Shown piece by piece: positions 27,302 through 37,070 of a DNA stretch of 64,000 nucleotides. The notes beneath the pieces are model-generated. The model saw only the letters and a list, made by a program, of their open reading frames with translations. It did no database searches and was not told the DNA's origin. Source of the stretch: Hymenobacter glacialis. GTDB taxonomy: Bacteria > Bacteroidota > Bacteroidia > Cytophagales > Hymenobacteraceae. The translations under genes were made by a program, and so were the position numbers. The stretch lies in contig NZ_MDZC01000036.1 in assembly GCF_001816165.1 (NCBI RefSeq), forward strand, positions 1 to 64,000, in the 5' to 3' direction. The first letter of the stretch is position 1, and every line of letters starts with the position of its first letter.

Positions 27302-29461
27302 CTACACCGGCAGGCGCACCACAAATTCGGCGCCTTGCCCCTTCTCACTCGTCACGCTTAGCGTGCCGCCGTGCCCCTGCGTAATGATGTCGTAGCTGAG
27401 CGAGAGCCCCAGGCCTGTGCCTTGCCCCGTGGGCTTGGTAGTGAAAAACGGCTGAAACACCTTTACCAGCACATCGGGGCTAATGCCGGTGCCATTGTCG
27501 CGCACCCGAATAATATAGGCGTCAGCCGTGCGCTGGGTACTCACCCACAGCTGGGGGCGGTAGCTGGCACCTTCCTGTTTCTGGCGCTCGTGCACAGCAT
27601 AAAAGGCATTGGAAAACAAGTTGAGCAGCACCCGGCCCAGGTCCTGCGGCACCACGGCCACGGGGGTTGGCGGCGCGTCAAACGCCGTGGTTAGCGTAGA
27701 ATTGAAGGACTTGTCTTTGGCCCGCAGGCCGTGAAAAGCCAGCCGCAGGTATTCGTCGCAGAGGTCGTTGAGGTTGGTGGGCTGGCGCTCGCCGGTGCTG
27801 GTGCGGCTGTGCTCCAGCATGCCACGCACAATGCTGGCCGCGCGCTGGCCGTGCTGCGATATTTTCATCAGGTTCTGCTGCACGTCTACCAGCAGCTCGG
27901 CTTCCAGGGCGGCGTCACGAGCGGGCTTCTGCTGCTCTTCGTTCAGCTCCTCCATCAGCTCGGTGCTCACTTCGGCAAAGTTGTTGACGAAGTTCAACGG
28001 GTTCTGAATTTCGTGGGCAATGCCGGCGGTGAGCTCTCCCAGGCTGGCCATTTTTTCCTTTTGAATGAGCTGCGTCTGGGTCACGCGCAGCTCGGCCAGG
28101 GCCGTTTCGGCGCGGTTTCGCTGGCCCACTACCTCGGCGGTTCGCTCGGCTACCTGGTGCTCCAACACGTCGTTTTGGGAGGCCAGCAGGTGCTGCTTTT
28201 CCTGTTCCTGGGTCCGCGTGCGGGCCGATAGCTCCTCTACTTCCTGGAGCTTGTGGGCCAGCTCCTTGCCGGTGCGGGCGTAGCGCTGCCCCAGCAGCAG
28301 CGACAGAATGAGCGGATTGGTGATGTAGGAACCATTGAGCAGCGCATTGCCCAGCACGTAGTGTGGCGTGAGGGCCGTGACCAACGTACCCGACATGAAC
28401 AGCGTGGCCCCGACAAACATGGCTGCCATGACCGCTCCTGCGCCCATTTCGTGCTGGCGCCGCCCCCGCAAACTGGCCCGCACGGCATCAATGTAAATGC
28501 CAAAGGCAAACACGTAAATAGTAAAGATGGGCCCCCACCACGCCACGAAATTCAGCACCAGCGCCGTGACAAATAACACCAGCAGCAACCGATACGACCA
28601 CCCCCGCGGCTGGTTGGCCATGCTGTAGATGGTGGTGAGCCCCGCTATGGCTGCTATGGTAGTCAGGGTTACATCGGCCACGCCGGCCCCAAATATCACC
28701 GCCGTATGGTCGGAGCTTATCCAGGCGATGCCAGCCACTGCGGCCCCCAGCGCCGCCGGCAGCGCGTAGCCGGAATAATACAGGTTGCCGCGCTCCTTTC
28801 GGAACCACAGAAACAGCATCAGGTGCACAAACCCGGCAAAAAACAGCATGCCCGCTCGTCCCGCAAACTGGAAACTATCGGTGCGCCGGTCGGAGAGGTA
28901 GCGGGCGGCGGCGGCGGCGGCCTCGTGCACCTCCAGGCGCACGGCCGGCGTGCCCTGCAGCAATAGTCCTGATGAATAGGTATAGTACAGGTTATCGGGC
29001 CCGAACGACCAGTGCACCAGTACGGTAACGGTGCCGGCGCGGGCAAACTGCACGGGCACCGGCTCGTGGTTAAGGTAAAGCGTTTCCTCGCCGCCGGGCG
29101 AGCCGAGCAGGCGGCCGCGGCGGCTGAGCAGCTGGCCATCGAGGTAAATTTCGGTGGCCCCGGTTTGCGAGAGGGCGAGGGCCAGCGGGCGGCCTACCCA
29201 GGCGGCGGGCACCGGCAGGCGGTAGCGCCACCAGCCCTGGCCGGCACTTTTGGCAGCGGGCAGGCTATGCAGGTTGGCGGTGGGGTCGAGCGGCTGCCAG
29301 CCGGGTCCGGTCGCTGAGTCGGGGCCGGGCCGGAAGGTCCAGCCCGCCGGGTCCAGCAGCACGCCAGCTGCCGGCAGGCGCGGCGCATCCTGTGCCCGCA
29401 CCTGGGCCAGAGCGGAGGTCAAGCCAAAAATCAAATAAAACAACCAACAGCGGACGGGCAT
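27302..29461 (-). CDS. 7TM sensor histidine kinase
   Basis: 719 residues from the ATG at 29461, chosen because it begins a signal peptide (MPVRCWLFYLIFGLTSALAQ). A periplasmic beta-sandwich sensor of the 7TMR-DISM type spans about 25-190 (GWWRYRLPVPAAW, ATEIYLDGQLL). Seven membrane helices follow to about 400, then a coiled coil (about 405-465). The HisKA motif has the phosphorylated His at about 480 (GIAHEIQNPLNFVNNF). The ATPase domain shows NLFSNAFYAV, VRDNGTGISPD and GTGLGLSLSYDI boxes. No receiver domain or adjacent response regulator is present, so it is an orphan kinase. The upstream FAD oxidoreductase gene ends 35 nt before it on the same strand. Confidence 0.93.
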   Translation of the reverse strand: MPVRCWLFYLIFGLTSALAQVRAQDAPRLPAAGVLLDPAGWTFRPGPDSATGPGWQPLDPTANLHSLPAAKSAGQGWWRYRLPVPAAWVGRPLALALSQTGATEIYLDGQLLSRRGRLLGSPGGEETLYLNHEPVPVQFARAGTVTVLVHWSFGPDNLYYTYSSGLLLQGTPAVRLEVHEAAAAAARYLSDRRTDSFQFAGRAGMLFFAGFVHLMLFLWFRKERGNLYYSGYALPAALGAAVAGIAWISSDHTAVIFGAGVADVTLTTIAAIAGLTTIYSMANQPRGWSYRLLLVLFVTALVLNFVAWWGPIFTIYVFAFGIYIDAVRASLRGRRQHEMGAGAVMAAMFVGATLFMSGTLVTALTPHYVLGNALLNGSYITNPLILSLLLGQRYARTGKELAHKLQEVEELSARTRTQEQEKQHLLASQNDVLEHQVAERTAEVVGQRNRAETALAELRVTQTQLIQKEKMASLGELTAGIAHEIQNPLNFVNNFAEVSTELMEELNEEQQKPARDAALEAELLVDVQQNLMKISQHGQRAASIVRGMLEHSRTSTGERQPTNLNDLCDEYLRLAFHGLRAKDKSFNSTLTTAFDAPPTPVAVVPQDLGRVLLNLFSNAFYAVHERQKQEGASYRPQLWVSTQRTADAYIIRVRDNGTGISPDVLVKVFQPFFTTKPTGQGTGLGLSLSYDIITQGHGGTLSVTSEKGQGAEFVVRLPV

Positions 29462-29496
29462 GAGCAACGAATAAATCGGCAAATCGGAAGGAACTC

Positions 29497-31319
29497 CTAG
29501 GCGCGGGGAGCCTTGGAGCGGCGCAGGTGCTGCCACCAGTAGTTGGCCTGGTGCAGCAATTTAACGGGCAGCGAGTCCAGCACATCGGTCCAGGGCAGGC
29601 CCTTAGCAAAGCGGCGGCGGTCGCGCCAGCGCAGCACGGCCAGCACATCGGGCTCGTGCAGGTCCCAAATCTTACAAAAAGGAGCGTTGCTGCCACTGGC
29701 CGCAATAATGCCGTTGACGGCGCGGCGAGCGGCCTCGTTGGCACCTTCCATGGTGGCCAGGTCGGTGTTGGTGCGCACGTAGTCGGAGGCCAGAAACAGG
29801 TTTTCGATGCCGCAAAAGCTCTCCGGGCGCAGGCTCCAGGAGTTGGCCGTGTTCACGAGCAGCGGCTCGGTGTTGTGCAGGGTGGCAAAGGGGCTTTTCA
29901 CCGGCGGGGGCGTGGGCCGGTGCGTATCGGGCTGAATGTCGGAATCCACAAAATAGCCCACGCGCATCTCATCAGTCAGCAAGCATTCGCCGCTGGCTTG
30001 CACCAGGCTCTTTTTCAGCTGGGTCCACACTTCCTCCACCACTTCGGTTAGGGTGCATTCCGAGGCCTTTTTGTTGTTCAGGCCCGGCTCAAACCAGTTG
30101 CTCACGTCCACCGATACCAGGCCCTTCACCTGGCCGTCGCCGTAGCCCGACAGCGGGTGCTGGGGCCAGAACTGCGCCTGCGAAATACCCGTGAGCGCCC
30201 AAGGCGAATCGAGGCAGATGATGTGGCCCGGCGCCAGCGGCACGTCCACGTTGAGGTAAAACTGAATGCCGTTCATCCAGTTGAGGGCCTGGGTGGCGGG
30301 GGCGGCCAAGGTTTGGATGAAGCCCAGTGTCTCGTCCACGGCCAGCATATCGGGGCTGATGAGCTGGGCCATGCGCTCCACGGGCACCGCCGAAATGTAG
30401 TAGTCGGCCTCAATGCGCTCCTCGGCGCGCCCACGTCGGGGCGCACGTAGGCAGCCGTGATGCGGCGGCTGAACGGGTCGCAGTCGAAGCGGGTGACGTA
30501 GCGGTGGCGGTGGTAGCGCACGCCCAGCGTTCCGGTGAGGTGGGCCAGCCAGGGGTTGAGCCACACCTCGTTGGTGGGGCCGTTGAGGATGCGGTCGGTG
30601 TGGGCGGCGGGGTTGGCCGTGAGCAGCAGCAACTGAAGCAGGATGTCGCCCCCGGTTTTGATGCTCATCAGCTTGGGTTGGGCCGCTACCAGCGAATGCG
30701 TGAGGCCGCCCACGCAGTAAATTTCGTAGGGAAACGGCACGCCCGGCGCGTACCCGTCGCGGTGGCGCTGCTCGTCGGTTTGCATGAACTGCCACCAGCT
30801 TTGGCGCTCGTACACCTGCTGCCGCCGCTCGTAGCTGGACGTGAGGATGCGCCACAGGCTGTGGGCAAACAGCTTGATGTCGCTGGCGTTGAGGCCCGTG
30901 TCGGCATGAACCAGGACCTGCAGAATGGTTTCGAGGTCGGCCCGCGATTTGGGAAAGTTCACCAAGGCCGGCAGCGGCGGCTTGCCAAACCGGGCCAGCA
31001 GCACCCGCTCCGACGCCACCAGGTTGTCGAACACGCCCTGCTTGTTGGTGCCGTAGGGAATGCGCTTCATGGTATCGGTCACGTGCCGGTAGAACCCGGG
31101 AAAGAACCGAAAGCCGTGCTCGCCCGGCAGGTCGGGGCGGCCGTCGGTGCCGGTGTGCGGCACCGATACCGAGCGGGCCTTGCCGCCCACGTAGTGCGGC
31201 TGCCGCTCGTACACATCCACCGAAAAGCCGCGCTCGGCCAGTTCGTGCGCGGCGCTCATGCCGGCCACTCCTCCCCCCAATATAGCAACCCGGATACCTG
31301 AAGCAGGACTCGCCATCAT
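29497..31319 (-). pseudogene. FAD-dependent amine-oxidase/phytoene-desaturase-like protein, one frameshift
   Basis: The N-terminal Rossmann motif VAILGGGVAGMSAAHELAERG (split over residues 11-31) binds FAD, and YERQPHYVGGKARS follows as in desaturase-type flavoproteins. The first frame holds about 297 residues to AAYVRPDVG; the second resumes EERIEADYYISAVPVERM and continues to the C-terminal FAD-binding part (ENLFLASDYVRTNTDLATMEGANEAAR). The break is at about 30424-30432 in a GC-rich run; one added base gives 607 residues. The family includes carotenoid and hydroxysqualene dehydrogenases; the exact substrate is not clear. It precedes the kinase gene by 35 nt. The frameshift is probably a sequence error, since both halves remain fully family-like. 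Confidence 0.85.
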
Positions 31320-31349
31320 TATCAGTGCTTACCAATGATAGGAAAATAC

Positions 31350-31547
31350 CTATCTGTCTGTCAATATATTGCACAGACCGCGAAGGTATGCGCTTTTGAA
31401 TACAATTGCCAAGCCGCCGATAACCCCAGAAAATGCGACGAAATACCGAGGCGAATGGCTGATAAATAGCCAGAAACAGCAGCCCACCAGCAAAAGCATT
31501 ACCCCCAGGCCCGGCTGCTCCAGGCTTGCATCGCCCTGCCCTCTCAC
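31350..31547 (-). CDS. Possible small two-helix membrane protein
   Basis: 65 residues with two hydrophobic stretches, LGVMLLLVGCCFWLFI (about 14-29) and YFVAFSGVIGGLAIVF (about 35-50), separated by HSPR. No family is recognised. It fills the gap between prmA and the FAD oxidoreductase on the same strand. The supporting evidence is only its membrane-like composition and its position; it could be a chance ORF. Confidence 0.35.
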   Translation of the reverse strand: MRGQGDASLEQPGLGVMLLLVGCCFWLFISHSPRYFVAFSGVIGGLAIVFKSAYLRGLCNILTDR

Positions 31548-31613
31548 AAAGCACCAGCTCGCCGCCCAACTCCCGGCACAGCTCTCAGCACCGGGAATTG
31601 GGCGGCAGGGGCA

Positions 31614-32444
31614 CTATTCCTTCTCGAAAAGGGCCGATACCCAGCTCCGCAGCGTGCGGTGGCGCTGGTAGCGCAGGCCGTGCTTGGCGGCTTCGGCTTG
31701 TATTTTGGCCAGGTCTTCTTCGTAGAAACCGCTGAACAGAATGGGGCGGCCGCTGGGCAGCAGGCGGGCGTACTCGTGCATGTCTTCGAGCAGCACGTTG
31801 CGGTTGATGTTGGCGAGGATGAGGTCGAAGGGGGCTTCATCGGCCAGGGTTTCCACCCCGCCCAGGCGGCACTCAATGGTGCAGCACTGGTTTTCGGCGG
31901 CGTTATCGCGGGCATTTTCCACGGTCCAGGGCTCGGTGTCCACGGCCAGGATTTGGCGGGCGCCCAGCATTTCTGCCATGATGGCCAGGATGCCGGTGCC
32001 GGTGCCCATGTCCAGCACGCGCAGGCCTTTGTGGTCCACGTCGAGCTGGTTTTCTATCATCAGGGCCGTGGTTTCGTGGTGGCCCGTGCCGAAGGACATG
32101 CGCGGCATGATGACGATGTCGTAGTCCACACCGGCCGGCTCTGGGTGAAACGGCGCCCGCACCGACACCCGTTCGGCAATGATGAGCGGCTGGAAGTTCT
32201 TCTCCCACTCGGCATTCCAGTTCTGACGGGTGATGGTGCGGTGCGAGTAGTTCAGCTCGCCAATGCCCGCGTAGCGGCTCATGATTTCGGCCACCGCGTC
32301 GGGGTTGAACACGTCTTCGGTGGTGTAGGCGCAGAAGCCCGCGTCCTTGTCTTCAAACGTGTCGAAGCCTACTTCGGCCAGCTCGGCCACCAGAATGTCG
32401 GACAACTCGCGTGGGGCTTCAACGGTCAGTTCAATAAAATCCAT
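31614..32444 (-). CDS. prmA: Ribosomal protein L11 methyltransferase
   Basis: 276 residues, typical for PrmA. The N-terminal L11-binding domain (about 1-95) ends in NWNAEWEKNFQPLII. The methyltransferase domain shows MPRMSFGTGHHETTALMI near 112-130, the SAM-binding loop VLDMGTGTGILAIMAEMLGA near 143-162, and the catalytic-site motif LILANINRNVLLED near 210. The enzyme trimethylates several amino groups of ribosomal protein L11 in the cytoplasm. The gene has its own 170-bp upstream spacer, in which I see no strong promoter match. Confidence 0.96.
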   Translation of the reverse strand: MDFIELTVEAPRELSDILVAELAEVGFDTFEDKDAGFCAYTTEDVFNPDAVAEIMSRYAGIGELNYSHRTITRQNWNAEWEKNFQPLIIAERVSVRAPFHPEPAGVDYDIVIMPRMSFGTGHHETTALMIENQLDVDHKGLRVLDMGTGTGILAIMAEMLGARQILAVDTEPWTVENARDNAAENQCCTIECRLGGVETLADEAPFDLILANINRNVLLEDMHEYARLLPSGRPILFSGFYEEDLAKIQAEAAKHGLRYQRHRTLRSWVSALFEKE

Positions 32445-32614
32445 GCGGCGCAGGGGTCAATGGTTAAAAAGTCCACAAAAGTCGCCCTAAAGAGTCGGTT
32501 TGCTACGCTGCCGTCCCCGAGATTTCTGAAAGACGAAGGGTAACCGACGCTTTTGCCTATCATTTAAAACAAGTAGGTTTTCCACATTGAGAAATCATAA
32601 CCATACTCCACAAC

Positions 32615-33982
32615 TCAGGTGCTGATACCGCGCCAGAGGCGGCGGCGCAGCTCACCGTCGTTGGCCAGCACTTCCCGCAGCGGCCACACTGCTGATAAGG
32701 TGACCAGCCCGGCCAGCAGCACGCGCAGCCACCACCACGGCACGAAGTAGAGCACCGCCGCAAAGCCAACGGAAAACATGCTCATCAGGCTGGAAACATT
32801 GTTGCGCATGTTGGCAAAATCCACGGTTTTAACCACTTGCTTCGCCTTATACAGACTACCCCACAGCCCGATGGCGGCCAGCCCGGCGGCGCTCAATGGC
32901 AGCAGCCCCAGCAGGTGCCACAACGAGGAGGGAAACAGGGCCAGCAACAGCACAGCCGACAGCAGGCAGTCGACGAGCACCACCGGGCCCACCACCCGGG
33001 CATACAGCACCAGCAGGCGCGAGGTGAGCCCCAGGCGCTGCAGCTCATTGGCCGCCATGGCCCCCAGGAAGCCAAACAGGTTGTTGTTGGCGTAGGTGAA
33101 GCCTACCATGGGTAGAAAGGCTATGTAGAAGAAGCCCTGAGTAGTCAGCTTGCCATTTTTAACAAAAAACAGCCCGGACGCACCCACCAGCAGCACCTTT
33201 ATGACCAGCCCCATTAGCAGCGACAGCCAGGCTTTGCGGGTGTACACTTTCCATTCTAGGGGCAGGCGGTCCAGCGCCCGGCCGGCGGCGTGGGCCGGGT
33301 CGGCCGGCAGATAGCGGGCACCGAAGGACGGCGCCACCCAATAGAGCTGCGCGGCCCACAAGGCACAGGGCAGCAGCACCATGGCCACGCCCAGCGCGGT
33401 GTAGTAAGGCTGCGTGGGGTGAAGTATCCACCACACCATCAGGGCCAGGGTGGCGGCGTGGACCAGCAGCAGCGGGTGCCGCCAGCGCCGCAGGGCTCCC
33501 AGCAGGCGCACGTTGAAGCTGAGCACCGCCCCGCCTAGCACCAGCAGCAGGCCAAAGCCCGGCACCAGCCCGTGCCGGGGCGCCACCACCAGCGCAGCCA
33601 GCAAGAAAACCGCGCTGAGCAGACGCCGCAGCGAGATTAAGTCCAGCAGAAACGCCGTGACCACGTTCTGGCGCGCCGACACCGGGAAATGCTCGGGCAG
33701 CGGCCGCGTCACGGGGCGCAGCGTGGGCACAAAGTCCACGACCAGCGCCGAGACCAGCCAGGCGGCGTTGAGCACCAGCAGCAGCTCGGGCAATACCTCG
33801 CTGATACCGTCTGATTCGCGGTGATTGAGCAGCACGCCAAACCCTGCGCCATAGCCCATCATGAACACAAGCAGCGCCACCACGCCCACCCGCTCGCCGG
33901 TAGCATCGGGCCACACCACGGCGCGCAGCCGCTTACCCAGCAGGTAAGGCAGAAAGTGGCCTAGCGTTGCGTAGTCAGCCAT
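32615..33982 (-). CDS. ABC transporter permease-like integral membrane protein
   Basis: 455 residues with about 10-12 hydrophobic helices, for example VGVVALLVFMMGYGAGFGVLL near 32-52 and LLSAVFLLAALVVAP near 120. I do not recognise a named family. Its first 22 nt overlap the end of the ABC ATPase gene, so the two are translationally coupled and almost surely form one exporter. The ATPase has no membrane domain of its own, which makes this protein its permease by inference. The substrate is unknown. Confidence 0.75.
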   Translation of the reverse strand: MADYATLGHFLPYLLGKRLRAVVWPDATGERVGVVALLVFMMGYGAGFGVLLNHRESDGISEVLPELLLVLNAAWLVSALVVDFVPTLRPVTRPLPEHFPVSARQNVVTAFLLDLISLRRLLSAVFLLAALVVAPRHGLVPGFGLLLVLGGAVLSFNVRLLGALRRWRHPLLLVHAATLALMVWWILHPTQPYYTALGVAMVLLPCALWAAQLYWVAPSFGARYLPADPAHAAGRALDRLPLEWKVYTRKAWLSLLMGLVIKVLLVGASGLFFVKNGKLTTQGFFYIAFLPMVGFTYANNNLFGFLGAMAANELQRLGLTSRLLVLYARVVGPVVLVDCLLSAVLLLALFPSSLWHLLGLLPLSAAGLAAIGLWGSLYKAKQVVKTVDFANMRNNVSSLMSMFSVGFAAVLYFVPWWWLRVLLAGLVTLSAVWPLREVLANDGELRRRLWRGIST

Positions 33983-34722
33983 GTCAGGTCCTGCGCGGTG
34001 GTGGTAGCCGGGTGAAGGAGGCGGAGCAGGGCATCGCCCAGCAAGGCGCCCTGGCCCTGCAGAAAGTCGGCCATGGTGCCCCAGTACTTCACCTCGCTGT
34101 CGTCGATAACCAGCAGGTGGGTGGCTACTTTTTCGATATGGGCTAAGTTGTGCGACGACACAAACGTGAGGGCCTGCGGCCGGTAGCTATTGAGCAGCGC
34201 CAGCACGCTATCGGCCGAAAACACGTCGAGGCCGTTGAACGGCTCGTCCAGCACCAGCAGCTCGGGGCGGTGCAGCAGGCAGGAGGCAATGGCCACTTTC
34301 TGCTTCATGCCGGTGGAAAAGGAGCTGAGGCGCTTGCGACGCACGGCATCGTAGTCCTCCAGCAAGTGCGCCAACAAGCTCTCAATACGCGGCTGGGCAT
34401 CGGGTAGGTCGTAGATGCGGGCCACAAACTGCAGGTACTCTTCGGGCGTGAGCTGCTCCACCAGGTACGCCTGATTGACGAGGGCGCCCATGCGCCGTTT
34501 CACGCTCACGGGAAAGGTTTCGCCCAGGGGCTGGCCGTCGAGCAGCATGGCGCCGCTGGTGGGCAGCAGCACGTTGGTGAGCAGGTTGAACAGGGTGCTT
34601 TTGCCGGCGCCGTTGCGGCCCAGCACGCCCACGCAGTAGCCGGTATGCGCGGTCAGGGACACGTCGCGCAGCACGCGTTTGGGACCAAAGGCCTTGGTCA
34701 GGTTCCGAAGTTCAAGTTCCAT
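33961..34722 (-). CDS. ABC transporter ATP-binding protein (exporter type)
   Basis: 253 residues from the ATG at 34722 (MELELRNLTKAFGPKRVLRD), which matches the family N-terminus better than the upstream extension. Walker A is GVLGRNGAGKSTLFNLL at about 33-49, the signature is LSSFSTGMKQKVAIA at about 133-147, and Walker B is LLVLDEPFNGLD at about 155. The switch His is in FVSSHNLAHIEKV. It powers the permease encoded by the overlapping downstream gene. A REP-like palindrome lies just upstream of the start. Confidence 0.93.
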   Translation of the reverse strand: MELELRNLTKAFGPKRVLRDVSLTAHTGYCVGVLGRNGAGKSTLFNLLTNVLLPTSGAMLLDGQPLGETFPVSVKRRMGALVNQAYLVEQLTPEEYLQFVARIYDLPDAQPRIESLLAHLLEDYDAVRRKRLSSFSTGMKQKVAIASCLLHRPELLVLDEPFNGLDVFSADSVLALLNSYRPQALTFVSSHNLAHIEKVATHLLVIDDSEVKYWGTMADFLQGQGALLGDALLRLLHPATTTAQDLTWLTTQR

Positions 34723-34747
34723 TGATTGGCAGCGGTAGATGCCAAAG

Positions 34748-34840
34748 AACGTCATGCTGAGCGAAGTCGAAGCATCTCTACCGCGAGAGTAAATTATTAC
34801 TACTGCGGTAGAGATGCTTCGACAAGCTCAGCATGACGTT
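34748..34840. repeat. REP-like intergenic palindrome (3 of 6)
   Basis: Left arm AACGTCATGCTGAGCGAAGT then CGAAGCATCTCTACCGC; right arm GCGGTAGAGATGCTTCGACA then AGCTCAGCATGACGTT. The arms pair except in the middle, where GCGAAGTCG faces a GAGCTTGTCG version. It sits between the ABC ATPase gene and the small secreted-protein gene. Confidence 0.9.
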
Positions 34841-34855
34841 CTTTACTTCAGAGGC

Positions 34856-35242
34856 TTACTTCTTGCAGCCGGCAAAGGAGCGCACCTTGGTGTAGTGAAT
34901 AGCAAAATCGGCCCGGCTGCGGTCGGTGGTCACCAGCAGCACGTAGTCGGCAAAGTCGCGGGCGGGAGCATCGGCCCACAGGCCGGCTTTATCAGCAAAG
35001 AGCTTGTTGTCTTCTTTGAATATCACGACGTCGGCAAATGCCTCTTCCGGCTCCACGTACACCGTGCCGTAGCAATAGCGGCGGCGGCCAGGGTCGGTTT
35101 CGAGGTACACCGAACCGTAGATTCTGCACGGTTCCAGCGGCCCCGTCCGGAGGGCGTGGCCGGGCACGGCGGGTGGCTGGGAGGCCGTGGGGCCGCCCGG
35201 TGCCGTGGCCAGCCAGGCCGTGAGCAACAAGGAGAAAAACAT
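34856..35242 (-). CDS. Small secreted protein, DUF6150-like
   Basis: 128 residues from the ATG at 35242, chosen because it begins a signal peptide (MFFSLLLTAWLATA); a TTG at 35278 would extend it. The mature part is compact and conserved in style: CRIYGSVYLETDPGRRRYCYGTVYVE, split over about residues 37-62, then DNKLFADKAGLWAD and FAIHYTKVRSFAGCKK. Three Cys residues may form a disulfide. It resembles the DUF6150 proteins of Hymenobacteraceae from memory, with no known function. Likely periplasmic. Confidence 0.75.
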   Translation of the reverse strand: MFFSLLLTAWLATAPGGPTASQPPAVPGHALRTGPLEPCRIYGSVYLETDPGRRRYCYGTVYVEPEEAFADVVIFKEDNKLFADKAGLWADAPARDFADYVLLVTTDRSRADFAIHYTKVRSFAGCKK

Positions 35243-35323
35243 AGCTAAAGCAACAGGTTTCTGAATGAGGCAGCACAAGGCCGCCGGCCGGGACTGGCCT
35301 CCAACAACGGTGCCAAGCCCGAA

Positions 35324-36091
35324 TTAGAACGACTGAATGATGGCCATAAAGTCGGCCGCTTTCAGCGAGGCACCGCCAATCAGTCCGCCGTCAACGTCGG
35401 GCTGCGAAAAAAGCTCCCGCGCGTTCTGCGCGTTGGCCGAGCCGCCGTACAGAATGGTGGTGTCGAGGGCAGTTTTGGCGTCATAGGCGCGGGCAATTCG
35501 CTCACGAATGAAAGCATGCACTTCCTGGGCCTGGGCGCTGGTGGCCGTGCGCCCCGTGCCAATGGCCCAGATGGGCTCATAAGCCACGGTTACTTGGTCG
35601 AATTCTTCGTTGCTGAGATGGAACAAGCCGTCGGTGAGTTGCTTGCCGATGTAGTCAAAAGTCTCGTCGGATTCGCGGGTATCCAGCGACTCGCCCACGC
35701 AAAAAATCGGCTTCAAGCCGGCAGCCAGCGCGGCTTTCAGCTTCTGGCTCAGCAGCTCATCGTCCTCGCGGAAGTACTGGCGGCGCTCCGAGTGGCCCAG
35801 AATCACGTACTCGCAGCCCACTGAAGCCAGGAGCTTGGCCGAGACTTCGCCGGTGAAGGCTCCGCTTTCTTTCTGGTGGCAGTTCTGGGCACCGAGGTGG
35901 AACTTACCGCCCTGCGGCAATGCCTGGCCTACGCCGTGCAGCACCGGAAAGGGCGGGCAGATAACAACTTCGGGGAAATCAGTTCCGGCCGGATTGGCGC
36001 TGGTCAAAGTGGCTATTTCTCCCACCAAAGCCAGGGCTTCGGGGTAAGTCAGGTTCATTTTCCAGTTGCCGGCAACGAGGTTTTGGCGCAT
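35324..36091 (-). CDS. tpiA: Triose-phosphate isomerase
   Basis: 255 residues from the ATG at 36091 (MRQNLVAGNWKMN), which is the normal family start; the open frame extends upstream but without similarity. The substrate-binding Lys is in NWKMN (about 13), the catalytic His in ILGHSERRQYF (about 100), the catalytic Glu in VAYEPIWAIGTG (about 170), and the phosphate loop is LYGGSANAQN near 235. It interconverts dihydroxyacetone phosphate and glyceraldehyde-3-phosphate in glycolysis and gluconeogenesis. The -7 box TAGCTTTG lies about 37 nt upstream. Confidence 0.97.
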   Translation of the reverse strand: MRQNLVAGNWKMNLTYPEALALVGEIATLTSANPAGTDFPEVVICPPFPVLHGVGQALPQGGKFHLGAQNCHQKESGAFTGEVSAKLLASVGCEYVILGHSERRQYFREDDELLSQKLKAALAAGLKPIFCVGESLDTRESDETFDYIGKQLTDGLFHLSNEEFDQVTVAYEPIWAIGTGRTATSAQAQEVHAFIRERIARAYDAKTALDTTILYGGSANAQNARELFSQPDVDGGLIGGASLKAADFMAIIQSF

Positions 36092-36127
36092 AAGCTGAGG
36101 GTGCGGTGCACGTGAAGGTTGAAGGCA

Positions 36128-36135
36128 CAAAGCTA
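36128..36135 (-). promoter_or_regulatory. Putative -7 promoter box of tpiA
   Basis: TAGCTTTG on the - strand matches the Bacteroidota consensus TAnnTTTG exactly and lies about 37 nt before the tpiA start. A clear TTG -33 element at 19-21 nt was not found, so the call rests on one element. Confidence 0.4.
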
Positions 36136-36188
36136 GCAGGGCCGGGCACACCGGCGCACCCAGCCGCCACGGGGCCACCGGATGGGGA

Positions 36189-37070
36189 CTACTCGCCCGC
36201 GCTCATGGTGCTGGAAGCGGCTATGTCCGCCTCGCGGGCGGCAGCGGCTTCGTCGCGTATCTGCCATGGGGTTTTGCGGCCGCCCTGCCGCGAGAATACG
36301 ATGCCCAGCACCGCCACAATGACGGCGCCGGCCAGCGCGGCCCAGCCCAGCTCGGGCACTTCGCGCAGGCGCATCACCCAAACGGCCACCAGCGCCCACG
36401 CCAGCACCAGGGGGTATATCATGTCGCGAAAGACGCGGCTAATGAGCAGGCCCAGCGCCACCACCACCACCAGCAAGCCCAGCGTGAGGATTATAGACAT
36501 GCCATCGGCGGTTTGCCAGCCCAACTCGCGCAGCCCAATGGTGATGTTAATGACCGAAGCCACCGAAATCCAGCCTAGGAACAGGGAAAACGGCACGCCG
36601 ACCCAGGTCGGGGCCGCATTCACAAAAATGCGCCGCCGGGCCCGCCCGTACACCACCATCAGCAAAGCCAGAATCAGCACCATGAGGCCCACGCTGGGCA
36701 AAATTTCCTCGTAGGCAAACAGCACCACCCAGCCCGCCGTAGCGATGTTGGCCAAGGTCAGTGGTTTGGCCAGGGCAGTGGGCAGCGACAGCCTGCTCTG
36801 CGCCGGCAGCAGCTGCCACACCGCGTATACCGCCAGGCCCAGAAAAATCAGCCCCCAAATGCTAAACGCGTAGCCTGCCGGCGTGAGCAGCGTGGGGTAG
36901 CGGGCCGAAACCTCCCCCATGGTCTGCCCATTGAATGGCTGCGTATTCGAATAATAGTTGAGAAAAATATTGCCAAAGATGGATGCCGCTGTCAACCAGC
37001 GCCACAGCCACCCTACTGCTGAGGTATCGGGGGCAGCGTAGTTATCGGGGAAGTGGGTAGCAGTCGGCAT
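36189..37070 (-). CDS. TspO/MBR-like multi-pass membrane protein
   Basis: 293 residues with about eight to nine hydrophobic helices. Features resembling the tryptophan-rich sensory protein group include YAFSIWGLIFLGLAVYAVWQLLP (split over about 65-87), and VLFAYEEILPSVGLM, NAAPTWVGVPFSLFLGWIS further on. It is longer than the classic five-helix TspO, as in the extended relatives found in Bacteroidota. The ligand and role are unknown. The C-terminal ~35 residues are hydrophilic and probably cytoplasmic. Genes before and after it lie on the same strand with separate spacers. Confidence 0.7.
   Translation of the reverse strand: MPTATHFPDNYAAPDTSAVGWLWRWLTAASIFGNIFLNYYSNTQPFNGQTMGEVSARYPTLLTPAGYAFSIWGLIFLGLAVYAVWQLLPAQSRLSLPTALAKPLTLANIATAGWVVLFAYEEILPSVGLMVLILALLMVVYGRARRRIFVNAAPTWVGVPFSLFLGWISVASVINITIGLRELGWQTADGMSIILTLGLLVVVVALGLLISRVFRDMIYPLVLAWALVAVWVMRLREVPELGWAALAGAVIVAVLGIVFSRQGGRKTPWQIRDEAAAAREADIAASSTMSAGE

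Noticed and set aside
31320..31569. Upstream extension of the C-terminal frame of the FAD oxidoreductase
   Set aside because: Before about 30430 this frame does not look like the family; the other frame carries the Rossmann motif and N-terminal domain.
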